The notes: a model not told the origin generated them from the sequence alone. 64,000 nt of DNA from CAYUCJ01 sp049282265 (GCA_049282265.1 JBAPTR010000003.1:1-64000); one strand, 5' to 3'. Shown: positions 7,945-16,870, counted from the first letter of the stretch. A program made the numbers and translations.

Positions 7945-9045
7945 ATGAAGAACCAACTCTCAGATGCTGAATTGGAGACCTATGCGAGGCAAATCGTCCT
8001 GGAGGAGATTGGCTACGACGGTCAGGTCAAGATCAGAAATGCCAAAGCAGCTGTTATCGGCATGGGTGGTTTAGGATCGCTGATCGCCTCCAAGCTCGTT
8101 GGCATGGGTATCGGGCATCTGCGAATGGTTGACAGGGACATCGTCTCCCGTTCAGATCTGCACAGGCAGTACCTCTATGATGCCGATTCATTGGGTCGGC
8201 CCAAAGTTGAAGTGGCACTCAAGAAATTGGGGAGCCTGAACCCTGACGTGACATTGGAGGCAATCCCTGAATCCCTGAATTCAATCAATGTGAATGAATT
8301 GATCGGCGACGTGGACGTTGTTTTAGACGGTCTTGACCGACCTGAGCCTCGCTATCTCGTCAATCGGACCTGCAATAAGCAAAAAATACCCTATATTTTC
8401 GGCGCCGCAATACAGACCCTCGGAAATGTGTCCACCCTGGTGCCCGGCCGCACCCTTTGTCTTGAATGTTTCATGGGCGGACTCAAAGATGATGACCTGC
8501 CGAAATGCGGTGTTGTGGGCGTCCACCCTTCCGTCTTGGGCATCGTGACAGCCATCCAGGTTTTTGAGGCGGTTAACCTCATTATTGACCGTGAGCCGAA
8601 ACTATTGAACAAACTGCTGTACATCGAGCTGGGTGATTTGAAATTCCACACGCTGAAATTGGCTGCCCGGGAAGATTGCCCTGTCTGCGGTGTCAACCCG
8701 TCGACGGCCCCGGAGCCATTGGCCGATAAGTTTTTTGAAGAAACATGTGCAAGGGATGGGCGAAGAAACTTTATCATTTCTCCCAAGAAACGAATCAAAC
8801 TGCCTCTTGACCAACTGCCCGATTTGCTCAAAGAGAAAGGCTTTTCTATAAGATCATCAGGCGCTTTCGGCGTAACCTTTGACCAGACTGAAGATATTAC
8901 CACCAGCATCCTCAACAGTGGGATTATGATTTCACAGACATCTCCCGGGGTAAAATCGAATATCAAGAAAGTTGTACTTGGAACCTATAGATCCATTCTT
9001 GTAGATGGTCTGGGCTTTTCCGGCGAAATTGTGCCGGAAGAATGA
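7945..9045 (+). CDS. ThiF/MoeB-type E1 adenylyltransferase
   Basis: This 366-residue protein carries the E1-like Rossmann core: nucleotide loop AVIGMGGLGSLIASKL (about residues 36-51), the acidic/arginine stretch MVDRDIVSRSDLHRQYLY, and LDGLDRPEPRYLVN. Two Cys pairs bind structural zinc (CLEC and CPVC). MoeB/ThiF enzymes adenylate the C-terminal glycine of a small sulfur carrier in molybdopterin or thiamine synthesis; a candidate active cysteine is in LPKCGVVG. About 100 extra C-terminal residues follow the zinc site and have no visible motif. No ThiS/MoaD carrier lies nearby. Its stop is 1 bp before the adenine deaminase start, so the two are translationally coupled. Confidence 0.85.
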   Translation: MKNQLSDAELETYARQIVLEEIGYDGQVKIRNAKAAVIGMGGLGSLIASKLVGMGIGHLRMVDRDIVSRSDLHRQYLYDADSLGRPKVEVALKKLGSLNPDVTLEAIPESLNSINVNELIGDVDVVLDGLDRPEPRYLVNRTCNKQKIPYIFGAAIQTLGNVSTLVPGRTLCLECFMGGLKDDDLPKCGVVGVHPSVLGIVTAIQVFEAVNLIIDREPKLLNKLLYIELGDLKFHTLKLAAREDCPVCGVNPSTAPEPLADKFFEETCARDGRRNFIISPKKRIKLPLDQLPDLLKEKGFSIRSSGAFGVTFDQTEDITTSILNSGIMISQTSPGVKSNIKKVVLGTYRSILVDGLGFSGEIVPEE

Positions 9046-9046
9046 A

Positions 9047-10690
9047 ATGAATCTGGCAATCGAAAACGTTTGGGTCCCGGACTTCCGGCAGAACCGGCTG
9101 GTTCATGGCCACGTGGGAATCAAGAACGGCCGAATTGTCGCGGTGTCAGACACCCCTTTCAAGGCACACACCGTCATAGACGGAAAAGACGGTCTCCTGA
9201 CACCAGGGCTGATGGACGCCCATGTACACATGGAGAGTGCGCTTTTGACCCCTATGCGTTTCGGGGAAACAGTGGCCCGTCACGGTACGCTCCACGTGGT
9301 GGCGGACTGCCATGAAATCGCCAATGTCGCGGGAATTTCCGGACTTCGTTGGTTCATGGACGACGCGCGCAATGGACCGATCCAAGTGCATTTTGCCGTG
9401 CCCTCCTCCGTCCCAGCCTCTCCTTTTGCCCATTCCGGCGGCGCGCTGGGGCCTTCCGAAGTGGCGGAACTGCTGGATGATCCCCGGGTGGTATCGCTGG
9501 GGGAACTGATGAACGTGCCCGGCGTCCTGAACCGGGATGAAAACCTTATCAAAATGGTGGCTCTGGCAAGGGAAAGAGGCAAACGGGTCAACGGTCACGC
9601 GCCGGGTCTCACGGAGGAAAGGTTGCGGGACTATTTTGCCGCCGGCATCGAAGATGATCACGAGACGAGCCGCTATGAAGAATTGAAGGAACGCTTGGCG
9701 CTGGGGCTCCACGTGTTTCTGCGGGAGGGCTCCGCAGAGCATACGGAAGACGATGCCTACCGCGTCATTGACGAGGTCCCGGACCGGGTCCTATTCTGTA
9801 CCGACGACAAAGCGCTCCACGACATTCAGGCCACAGGCCACATCAACTACCACCTTCGCAAGGGAGCCCGCCTGGGCGTCGATACCCTGAACCTCCTGCG
9901 GGCTGCCTGCTTCAACGGACCGTCCTACTACCATGTCCCGGACGCCGGGGAGGTCCGGCCGGGATACCGTGCCGACCTGGTCCTGTTTGACGATGCCACC
10001 CATTTCACCGTCAGGGAAGTCATTGTAGAGGGCCGGCTGCTCCCGGCCGCTTCAGAAACCGCATCGAAAGTCCCACGGTTTCTGGCGGATTCCATTCGCC
10101 TGGACATGCCCGTGGAGGTTCCCCCCATACCCGGGGCGGTGCGGAATCTGGCCATCCATATCACTGACGGCTCGCTGATCACGGGCAAGCTGGCCGTGAA
10201 TTCCGCCCTTCCGGATGTCAGCCCTGAGGATGACCTCTTGAAACTGGTGGTGCTGGAGCGATACGGCCATGGCTATCGCGCCGCCTGCCGCATCCACGGC
10301 TTCGGGCTGAAAAGGGGGGCCATGGCCTCTTCCCTGGCCCACGACTGCCACAACATTGTGGCGGTGGGAACCGAAGACGACGCCATCCGCCGGGCCGTGG
10401 AGGCCATCATCCACAACCACGGAGGACTGGCAGTGGCGGACGGGGAGGACATATTCATTGTCCCTCTGCCGGTGGGGGGCATCGTGTCCGGAGAAAGGCC
10501 GGAAAGACTTGCCGCGGGCCTTCAAGAACTGGTCCGGCGCACCAGAATGCTGGGAACTCCCCTCCGGAATCCCCATGCCACCCTGTCTTTCATGGCCCTG
10601 GAGGTGATTCCTCACCTGAAATTGACCGACCGGGGTCTCTTTGACGTGGACGGGTTCCGGCTCGTGGAGGCCGATGCAGGCGGCTTATGA
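9047..10690 (+). CDS. ade: Adenine deaminase
   Basis: This 547-residue protein converts adenine to hypoxanthine and ammonia. It shows the amidohydrolase metal-site motifs: GLMDAHVHMESALLTP (about 54-69), VADCHEIANVAG, NGHAPGL, IEDDHE and LFCTDDK, and the C-terminal VVAVGTEDDAI/VPLPVGGIVSG segment typical of bacterial adenine deaminase. The start at ATG 9047 follows the ThiF stop (9043-9045) by 1 bp; a longer in-frame reading to 9005 would overlap ThiF. Length fits the family (about 550-590). The coupling to an E1-like enzyme is unusual, and I know no reason for it. Confidence 0.93.
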   Translation: MNLAIENVWVPDFRQNRLVHGHVGIKNGRIVAVSDTPFKAHTVIDGKDGLLTPGLMDAHVHMESALLTPMRFGETVARHGTLHVVADCHEIANVAGISGLRWFMDDARNGPIQVHFAVPSSVPASPFAHSGGALGPSEVAELLDDPRVVSLGELMNVPGVLNRDENLIKMVALARERGKRVNGHAPGLTEERLRDYFAAGIEDDHETSRYEELKERLALGLHVFLREGSAEHTEDDAYRVIDEVPDRVLFCTDDKALHDIQATGHINYHLRKGARLGVDTLNLLRAACFNGPSYYHVPDAGEVRPGYRADLVLFDDATHFTVREVIVEGRLLPAASETASKVPRFLADSIRLDMPVEVPPIPGAVRNLAIHITDGSLITGKLAVNSALPDVSPEDDLLKLVVLERYGHGYRAACRIHGFGLKRGAMASSLAHDCHNIVAVGTEDDAIRRAVEAIIHNHGGLAVADGEDIFIVPLPVGGIVSGERPERLAAGLQELVRRTRMLGTPLRNPHATLSFMALEVIPHLKLTDRGLFDVDGFRLVEADAGGL

Positions 10691-10742
10691 ACAGAATAGG
10701 TTGAAATTGAAAAAGATCGGCTTCGGGAAATAGCACTTTTGC

Positions 10743-10774
10743 GGAAAAAGGGTATCTCAGAGGAGCTGAGATAC
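10743..10774 (-). terminator. Rho-independent terminator of the deacetylase gene
   Basis: On the minus strand a perfect 9-bp stem (GTATCTCAG / CTGAGATAC, 10752-10774, 5-nt loop) spans the stop codon of the deacetylase gene and is followed by CCCTTTTT, the usual form of an intrinsic terminator. Confidence 0.7.
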
Positions 10775-11623
10775 GGGGACGAGTTCCAGCTCAGGTCTCC
10801 TGTCTGCCAGATCCCGCCTGAATTCGTGGAGGGCCCTCAGGGTGGTAAGGTGCGGGTGTCCGATACCGATGGCAGAGCCGTATTGGAGGGCATGGTGTAC
10901 CAGGTGCCGCAAGTGGAACCGTATGTCGCGGAGGTCCGGAGGGTCGTCCAGGAAGACATTCCTCGGTGCGGTTCTCATGTGCAGTCGCTTGGCGACGTGG
11001 TAGGCCTTGGAATGAACCGATGTCAGGCTGTCCACGAAGAAGAGATCTTTCTGTTTTATGATCCTGAGGGCCTGCGCCACCTTCATCGAGCATGATGTAA
11101 ACCTGGAACCCATGTGGTTGTTGACGCCTTTTGCCTGGGGGATCTGGAGAAGATTTTTTTCAACAATGTCCTCGATCCTGGGATCTCTGTAGGCGATGTA
11201 GATGGCACCGGGGCCCGGGTCTATTTCATGGCAGAAGGGTTCCATGGGCTGGTGAAGCATAATTTCATGCCCCTCCCCGTCGATCTCCTGGGCCAGGAAT
11301 TCGGAATAAGGCAATTGGGGAAGTATGGAGAACGTGATGGGCAACCCCAGGGCCAGAAAGGCCCGCGCCCGCGAAATACTGCTCCCGATGTCATCGATGA
11401 TCAGTGCAATACGGGGAGGTGAATGGGGGGCAAGGCAGGCGTTCGAATGGGATTTGAGCATGGCAAAAGTGAGCTTTTCAGAGGCTTCAGCCCTTGAGAA
11501 AAAGTCAACTCCCAAAAGCGTGCCGGCAAGAAAGGCAAGGCTCCTTGTCAGGAAAAGCCTTCGATCGTGCTGTTTTGGCCCGTGATGATCTTGGTCCTGC
11601 TCCTCCATATTAAGGGCGTACAT
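10757..11623 (-). CDS. Divergent polysaccharide deacetylase family protein (YibQ-like)
   Basis: This roughly 288-residue exported protein is of the divergent polysaccharide deacetylase family. It has an N-terminal signal with a twin-arginine-like start (DRRLFLTRS, then SLAFLAGTLLGVDFF and RAEASEK), followed by IALIIDDIGSS (the metal-binding D-D replacing the usual motif), ITFSILPQLPYS, EIMLHQPMEP, VNNHMGSRFT, LFFVDSLTS and AIGIGHPH. The family is thought to trim envelope polysaccharides, but its reaction is poorly defined. The start is uncertain: ATG 11623 is chosen, with TTG 11647 and ATG 11608 as alternatives, none with a clear ribosome-binding site. It ends in an intrinsic terminator. Confidence 0.82.
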   Translation of the reverse strand: MYALNMEEQDQDHHGPKQHDRRLFLTRSLAFLAGTLLGVDFFSRAEASEKLTFAMLKSHSNACLAPHSPPRIALIIDDIGSSISRARAFLALGLPITFSILPQLPYSEFLAQEIDGEGHEIMLHQPMEPFCHEIDPGPGAIYIAYRDPRIEDIVEKNLLQIPQAKGVNNHMGSRFTSCSMKVAQALRIIKQKDLFFVDSLTSVHSKAYHVAKRLHMRTAPRNVFLDDPPDLRDIRFHLRHLVHHALQYGSAIGIGHPHLTTLRALHEFRRDLADRRPELELVPVSQLL

Positions 11624-11712
11624 ACAACTTATTGTGATAAAGGTCAAGGAAAAATACCATATATTGTGAATTTATGTTAGAGATGTTTTTTTAACAGTGA
11701 AAGGAAAGAAAA

Positions 11713-13053
11713 ATGCTTGAACAGCTGCGAAACCATGCACAGGATATTTTCAGGGCTTCCCTTGAGGCGGTTGATCCCTACGAGGCCGTCAAACGCTTTG
11801 TCCATTTGGAAGGGAAAAGGCTATCTGTAGGACAGGAGGCCGGGACCCGCAAGGAGTTGGAACTGGATTCCTTCGACCGCATCCTGGTCGTGGGCGGCGG
11901 AAAGGCCACGGCGCCCATGGCCGCGGCCCTCGAGAACATCCTCGGATCCAGGATCCGGCAGGGGACGATCAATGTAAAATATGGGTTTACCCGGGACCTC
12001 TCCCGAATAGGAATTGTCGAGGCCGGTCATCCACTGCCCGACGAAAACGGTGTGCTCGGTACGCAGAAGATCCTGGGGCTCCTCAACGGCGCCGGCGAGA
12101 AGGACCTGATATTTTCTCTGATCTCCGGCGGCGGATCCGCCCTGCTCCCCCAGCCGGCAGGGGCCATTACCCTCGAGGAAAAACAGGCCATGACCCGCAC
12201 CCTGCTCGAATGCGGCGCCAGCATAGACGAGATCAACGCCCTCAGGAAGCATATCTCTTCATCAAAGGGTGGGCAGATGGCCCGGGCGGCCTACCCCGCC
12301 ACAACCATCAATCTCATGCTTTCAGACGTGGTCGGCGACAGGATCGACGTTATCGCCTCCGGGCCTTTTGTTCCCGATACCTCCACCTTTGAAACGGTGA
12401 CAGAGATCCTTGATAAATACGGGCTTCGTGATCTACCTCCGGTGCTTGAAGCCTACTTGAAAGCCGGAGTTGAGGGGGAGGTACCTGAGACGCCCAAGCA
12501 AGGGGACGAAGTCTTTGACCGGGTCTTCAATTGTATTGTCGGAAGCAACATCCTGGCCCTGAAGGCCGCAAAGAAAAAGGCCGCATCCCTGGGTTATGAA
12601 ACCCTGATCCTCTCATCCATGGTGGAAGGGGAGACCCGGGAGGTTGCCAGGGTGCACACTGCCATTGCCCTGGAGATCCTGAAGACAGGCCATCCCCTAT
12701 CGCCTCCTGCCTGCGTGATATCCGGCGGAGAAACCACCGTCACCATCCGGGGCAGCGGCGTGGGGGGCCGCAACCAGGAATTCTGCCTTGCCGCGGCCAT
12801 GGATCTGGGAGGCATTGCGGAGCGGGTCGTGATCCTGAGCGGCGGAACGGATGGAAATGACGGCCCCACAGAGGCGGCCGGAGGGATTGTGGATCCCTTG
12901 ACGCTGGAACGAGCCAGGGAAGCGGAAATAAAAGCACTGGATTTTCTCAAGGCCAATAACGCGTATGCCTTTCTGAAAAAGACAGGAGACCTCCTCATCA
13001 CCGGTCCCACCAATACGAATGTCATGGATGTACGTCTGGTCCTTGTGGGATAG
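11713..13053 (+). CDS. Glycerate 2-kinase (MOFRL family)
   Basis: This 446-residue protein is of the GckA/TtuD type, which phosphorylates D-glycerate to 2-phosphoglycerate. The N-terminal DUF4147 domain shows LVVGGGKATAPMAAALE, EAGHPLPDENG, SLISGGGSALLPQP, INALRKHISSSKGG and LMLSDVVGDRIDVIASGP. The C-terminal MOFRL domain shows ISGGETTVTIRGSGVGGRNQEF and ILSGGTDGNDGPTEAAGG. AAAGGAAAG lies just before the start. It is convergent with the glucosylglycerate cluster; glycerate released from that solute could be its substrate (inference). Confidence 0.92.
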   Translation: MLEQLRNHAQDIFRASLEAVDPYEAVKRFVHLEGKRLSVGQEAGTRKELELDSFDRILVVGGGKATAPMAAALENILGSRIRQGTINVKYGFTRDLSRIGIVEAGHPLPDENGVLGTQKILGLLNGAGEKDLIFSLISGGGSALLPQPAGAITLEEKQAMTRTLLECGASIDEINALRKHISSSKGGQMARAAYPATTINLMLSDVVGDRIDVIASGPFVPDTSTFETVTEILDKYGLRDLPPVLEAYLKAGVEGEVPETPKQGDEVFDRVFNCIVGSNILALKAAKKKAASLGYETLILSSMVEGETREVARVHTAIALEILKTGHPLSPPACVISGGETTVTIRGSGVGGRNQEFCLAAAMDLGGIAERVVILSGGTDGNDGPTEAAGGIVDPLTLERAREAEIKALDFLKANNAYAFLKKTGDLLITGPTNTNVMDVRLVLVG

Positions 13054-13126
13054 GGGTGCACCGCCCCTCCCGCACTCGATCAAGGCTCATGAGTGAGGGG
13101 AACACATAGGGAACTTGGCCACGGGC

Positions 13127-14353
13127 TCATTTTTTCTGCCAGCGTTTCAGGAGATAGGGCTTGGCCGTCTCAAAGGCCGCGCAGTCGTGCTCAATGGCCT
13201 CTTCCGCCTGCTTGATGGACATGCGCTTCGTTCTTTTCACGAAGGAGAGGGTCCTTCCGAAGTAGAGGGGGATGAGGGATTCCATCATCAGATTCCGATC
13301 CATCACGGAATCGCGGTAGGCCACGGCCATGTCGAAGAGTATCCGCGCCCAGAGATCTGTGGGAAAATTAAATTCCGATTCTCCCATATTCCCGATCTCC
13401 TGGAGTTTTTTGTAGATATTTTCCGGAAGGATGAGGCCCCACTGTTCACTGTACTGCCTAAAACCCTGATGGAATTTTTCCAGGAGATTCTGTGTGTTCA
13501 CCTCAACCTTTGGGGGCATTTCCACCTCTCCCAGCCCAAACCCGTAGATGGCCGTCGGACGGCTGTATTTGACCTTTTTCCAGATGGAATCGAATTCCGT
13601 CATCATGGAAAAGATCGTCCCCACCACCTGCCTGAACATGGGTCCAAGATCGGCGCCGGGGTCCTTGGTTCGATGGATCTTGGGCCGGCCCATGAAAGAC
13701 TGGCAGACCTGAATGCGCTGCCTGATTGCCAGGGTGGTCATCCAGATATCGATTCCAAAATTGGCCACCGCCTCATCCCAGACCTTGCTTTCGAGGTAGG
13801 TCTTTGCCAGCTTTCCGCTGAATCCGAAATCGCCGCCGATGGGCTGCCTGACACGCCTGCCATACAAGGCCCTTGTCAATGGGTAGGCGATCCCGTTTGT
13901 TATGGTGCCGTCATACTTGTGCCGGACATAGAGGGGCGCCACATAGGAAAAACCCTCAAAAAGGGGTTCTCCCAGGTGTTTGATCCACTCCGGGGTGATG
14001 CTCTTCAGGTCGGCGTCCACCACCACGACGGCCTTGGCCTGCAGAGCCACAACCTTGCTGAACAGGTTCTTGAAATTGTTTCCCTTTCCCTTGACCCCCG
14101 GAGGCGTGGAAAGGTAGATCTTGGGCACTTTGGTAGGCGTGTCCATGAACGCGTCTTTGGTGCCATCGGGAGAATTGTTGTCACAGTTGATAATGACCGC
14201 CGACCTGTTCTTGAAATATTCCGTCAATCCCCTGTCCGCCTGGGATGTGGGATAACCGATGGAATCCGCCTCCTTGAATGAAGGAATGCAGACCACCAGT
14301 TCCGCTTCTTTCACGTTATCGGGATTGTGTTCAGGTTCAAAGCGATCAGCCAT
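13127..14353 (-). CDS. GT-A glycosyltransferase of the glucosylglycerate cluster
   Basis: This 408-residue GT-A fold glycosyltransferase shows AELVVCIPSFKEADSIGYPTSQ at the N-terminus, INCDNNSPDGTKDAF, an acidic VVVDADLKS (the DxD site, about residues 112-120) and QPIGGDFGFSGKL. It resembles mannosylglycerate/glucosylglycerate-type synthases. It is third in an operon with a sugar-phosphoglycerate phosphatase (5 bp upstream) and a GpgS-like synthase. It could either add a second sugar to glucosylglycerate or make it directly from free glycerate, as reported for bacteria with two parallel routes. The donor and acceptor cannot be told from the sequence. Confidence 0.75.
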   Translation of the reverse strand: MADRFEPEHNPDNVKEAELVVCIPSFKEADSIGYPTSQADRGLTEYFKNRSAVIINCDNNSPDGTKDAFMDTPTKVPKIYLSTPPGVKGKGNNFKNLFSKVVALQAKAVVVVDADLKSITPEWIKHLGEPLFEGFSYVAPLYVRHKYDGTITNGIAYPLTRALYGRRVRQPIGGDFGFSGKLAKTYLESKVWDEAVANFGIDIWMTTLAIRQRIQVCQSFMGRPKIHRTKDPGADLGPMFRQVVGTIFSMMTEFDSIWKKVKYSRPTAIYGFGLGEVEMPPKVEVNTQNLLEKFHQGFRQYSEQWGLILPENIYKKLQEIGNMGESEFNFPTDLWARILFDMAVAYRDSVMDRNLMMESLIPLYFGRTLSFVKRTKRMSIKQAEEAIEHDCAAFETAKPYLLKRWQKK

Positions 14354-14357
14354 CTAT

Positions 14358-15212
14358 TTACTCCTCTGCCTGGTCCAGAATATTCAGCACGGCCTCATTC
14401 CATCCTCTCGGCCCTTTTTCCCGCGTAACCGTTAGGCTGGGAACCCGGTTCACAAACTCCGGAAAATCCACTCTTGAACGGATCAAGACCGGGTAATCGG
14501 CCCGTTCGAGCATGGAAAAATCATTCGGGCTGTCGCCCAGGGCCACCGACAGGACCTTTCCGAAAAGCCCCCTGTAAAGAAAAACGACCCGATCCATGGC
14601 CATGCCCTTGTCAATCGGGCCCTGGAGGTGGAAAAACCGGCCCCCCTCCGTGATGGAAAGTCCCCTCCGGACTGCAGCGGAATGGAGGGCGCCAAGATCC
14701 GGAATCCCGGGGGCACGTATGATGAACGGTTCATCAAATTCCCTCTGAGCGGCCTTTCGGGCCATTTCCTCGCCCAGTCCGGTGAGCCCGGAAATTTCCC
14801 TTATGGTCATTTCGGAAAACCCCCGGATCGGGTATCCCAACTCCTGCCGGATCTCGCCCAGCGCGTGGGTAAGGGATTCGTAGGCCGGTCCCTGCGGCCA
14901 CTTCCAGAGGTCCTTTTCCAGGCAGGCCCCGGGGGGCTGGTCTTTGAAAGTTCGTGTCGGTAGAAAAATACCCCCGCCATTCTCCACGATGAACGGACCT
15001 GTGAGGGACATCCGCCCGCGCAGGATTTCCATCTCCGCCCTGGTCTTACTGGAGGCCAGGATAACAGGCACACAGCGTCGCCCGCACAAATCGAGGGCCT
15101 CTTGGGCTTCTTCCCAGCCGTAGGTCTCAGGATCCAGCAGCGTCCCGTCCAGATCGCTGAAAATGAGTCTTTGAAGCGGGCTTGACGATCCTGTGGCGAA
15201 GTCCTTTTTCAT
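14358..15212 (-). CDS. gpgP: Glucosyl/mannosyl-3-phosphoglycerate phosphatase (HAD family)
   Basis: This 284-residue HAD phosphatase of the MPGP subgroup removes phosphate from glycosyl-3-phosphoglycerate to release the compatible solute. Motif I is IFSDLDGTLLDP (about 17-28, nucleophile and acid/base Asp). VPVILASSKTRAEME is motif II with the subgroup's SSKTR, FIVENGGGIFLP is typical of the family, and SVALGDSPNDFSML is motif IV. It lies between two glycosyltransferase genes with short gaps (21 and 4 bp), consistent with the second step of glucosylglycerate synthesis. Glucosyl versus mannosyl specificity is inferred only from the neighbouring GpgS-like gene. Confidence 0.85.
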   Translation of the reverse strand: MKKDFATGSSSPLQRLIFSDLDGTLLDPETYGWEEAQEALDLCGRRCVPVILASSKTRAEMEILRGRMSLTGPFIVENGGGIFLPTRTFKDQPPGACLEKDLWKWPQGPAYESLTHALGEIRQELGYPIRGFSEMTIREISGLTGLGEEMARKAAQREFDEPFIIRAPGIPDLGALHSAAVRRGLSITEGGRFFHLQGPIDKGMAMDRVVFLYRGLFGKVLSVALGDSPNDFSMLERADYPVLIRSRVDFPEFVNRVPSLTVTREKGPRGWNEAVLNILDQAEE

Positions 15213-15233
15213 GGTAAAACGCCAATCGGCCTT

Positions 15234-16598
15234 TCAGGCAAAACGCCTTTTCTCCTTTTCCATCACTTCGATCAGGTCGTAAAGAATCCTGGGCAATTTG
15301 TTGGAAACCCTCTCCCACGAGACGGTCTGAGGCATTTCAAAGACGCCCTGCCGGGCATTTCGTTCCACGGCCAGAATGGCATCGCCCAGGCCCTTTTCCA
15401 TGAAGGGCTTGAATTCAGGGTGCGAATGGACGAACCTCAAGAATTTTTCCGTCATCCTGTAGGGAACGGTAAGGACTTCGCCGGCCTCGAGCACGGAATG
15501 GCGAAAGACATCCTTCACGAGGTATTCTTCCGTGTCCCTGTCGTATGTCAGGTTGTTGAAGCCGGCATCATCGGAATATTTTTTCACCTGTTCTTCGGCC
15601 AGGGCCTGGTAGGTGACGGAGAGATCCCGGAAAAAGGTATCTGATATTTCGAGGCCTTCTTCGATGATCAAGGCGTTCATGAGGGTTGTTACAATATCGA
15701 TGGCCATGCGGTTGAGACCCCGGGAACGGTCTTCCGCCGATACTTCCCGGTGCTTGTGGTCGAAGGGTTCCTCGGAAAACATGACCTGGGCCGAAGACGA
15801 GGCCTTCCGGTAAACCTCTATCAGGGTGAAGATCTCGACCCCCCAGTTGGTGGCAAAACGCATTCTCTTCAAAAGATCCACGTGAAAGGCCACTTCCCCG
15901 GAGAGCTGGTAGTTGAATCCCAGGAGAAATTCGATGAGATTCATCATTTTTTCCTGTTTACCCTCGGCAAATTTCCTCTTCAGGGAGAGGAGCAGGGGAT
16001 CCAGCAGCAGCCTTTTCACCCTCCCGTAGAGCTGCCTCTCCCTGAGACGGGTATAGTAGGCCTTGGAGAAATCGTACTTGAGCACCACGACCGGATAGAG
16101 AAGGCGGTCCAGCTGGACCTGTTTGAAGGATCGGATGTCTGCATCGATGAGCCCGATGGATTCGGCCCCCAGGGCCATGGCAATGCCGAAGCTGAGAAAC
16201 ATGTTTTTGCCCTTGCCCGGTTCGCTGAAGTTGAAGCCTGCCTCATTGAGCTGGTTGTAGATCCCCTCGAATCCGGGCCCACTGTTCCACTGGATCAGGT
16301 AGTTCCTGATCCCGGAAGAATCGATGAGTGCCTTCAGCCGGACGGCTTCGGCTTCCGTGGCCCCATCCAGTCCGAAGATCAGCATGGAGAGATAGGAGAC
16401 GGCCCTCAGTTGCTTGAGGATGTTCCGGAACACGGGGAGATTGTTTGGGTCAAGATATTCGCTTGCCAGGAGGGGTACGATGAGCACCGTCTTTTTCCAT
16501 TTGGAATGGAGTCGGAGCTGGGACCGCAGGTGTTTCTTGTCCTGCTCGAGGATATGGAAGGTGGTGATGCGATGGATTTTCTGGGAGAAGTCAGAAAT
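15234..16598 (-). CDS. gpgS: Glucosyl-3-phosphoglycerate synthase (GT81-like), probable AUU start
   Basis: This GT-A enzyme joins an NDP-glucose to 3-phosphoglycerate. Visible are the N-terminal TVLIVPLLASEYLDPNN, SGPGFEGIYNQLNEAGF, GKGKNMFLSFG, the acidic metal site GLIDADIRS, and NWGVEIFTLIEVY in the acceptor domain. The first canonical start (GTG, 16487) would cut off the conserved front (RITTFHILEQDKKHLRSQL). The frame is open back to a TAG with no ATG, GTG or TTG, but ATT at 16596-16598 sits 7 bases after GGAAAGGGG (16606-16614), giving 454 residues. I therefore choose ATT; a sequencing error or another start is possible. It is first gene of the solute operon. Confidence 0.8.
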   Translation of the reverse strand: MSDFSQKIHRITTFHILEQDKKHLRSQLRLHSKWKKTVLIVPLLASEYLDPNNLPVFRNILKQLRAVSYLSMLIFGLDGATEAEAVRLKALIDSSGIRNYLIQWNSGPGFEGIYNQLNEAGFNFSEPGKGKNMFLSFGIAMALGAESIGLIDADIRSFKQVQLDRLLYPVVVLKYDFSKAYYTRLRERQLYGRVKRLLLDPLLLSLKRKFAEGKQEKMMNLIEFLLGFNYQLSGEVAFHVDLLKRMRFATNWGVEIFTLIEVYRKASSSAQVMFSEEPFDHKHREVSAEDRSRGLNRMAIDIVTTLMNALIIEEGLEISDTFFRDLSVTYQALAEEQVKKYSDDAGFNNLTYDRDTEEYLVKDVFRHSVLEAGEVLTVPYRMTEKFLRFVHSHPEFKPFMEKGLGDAILAVERNARQGVFEMPQTVSWERVSNKLPRILYDLIEVMEKEKRRFA

Positions 16599-16670
16599 GG
16601 TTTTGCCCCTTTCCGTCTGTGAAGCCGCGGCCGCAGACGTCTTGCGGTTTTCCTAGAGTTCACTACCCTG

Positions 16671-16699
16671 AAGGTATCCAAAACCGTCTTTCTTGTCAA
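16671..16699 (-). promoter_or_regulatory. Candidate sigma-70 promoter of the glucosylglycerate operon
   Basis: On the minus strand TTGACA (16694-16699), a 17-bp spacer and TACCTT (16671-16676) lie about 70 bp upstream of the proposed gpgS start. The -35 is consensus and the -10 keeps the three key bases. Confidence 0.45.
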
Positions 16700-16775
16700 T
16701 AACGCTTTGACTGTAGGGATGATTCCCTATAGAATAGTAAAGAATTCGTCCAAGACCACGACCATGAGCTCTAAT

Positions 16776-16870
16776 GAAGTCGTCTCATTCACCAGAGCTC
16801 AGGAGGAGAACCTGACACTCTTTTTCAGGTTTTCCTCCTATTTACTGCTCATGGGCTGCCGTTTGCGACG
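16776..16870 (+). repeat. Palindromic intergenic element, copy C (short form)
   Basis: The core 16802-16838 is a hairpin, GGAGGAGAACCTGA paired with TCAGGTTTTCCTCC (14 bp, one wobble/mismatch). The left flank (GAAGTCGTCT.ATTCACC) matches copy B near 35432. The right flank, read on the minus strand (CAAACGGCAGCC.ATGAGCA), matches the left flank of copy A at 52214-52233. It looks like an internally deleted version of the roughly 200-bp elements. It lies between divergent genes gpgS and the HD gene. Confidence 0.75.

Noticed and set aside
13115..14281. 388-codon antisense frame across the glycosyltransferase
   Set aside because: The glycosyltransferase frame has clear motifs and operon context; the antisense product resembles nothing.
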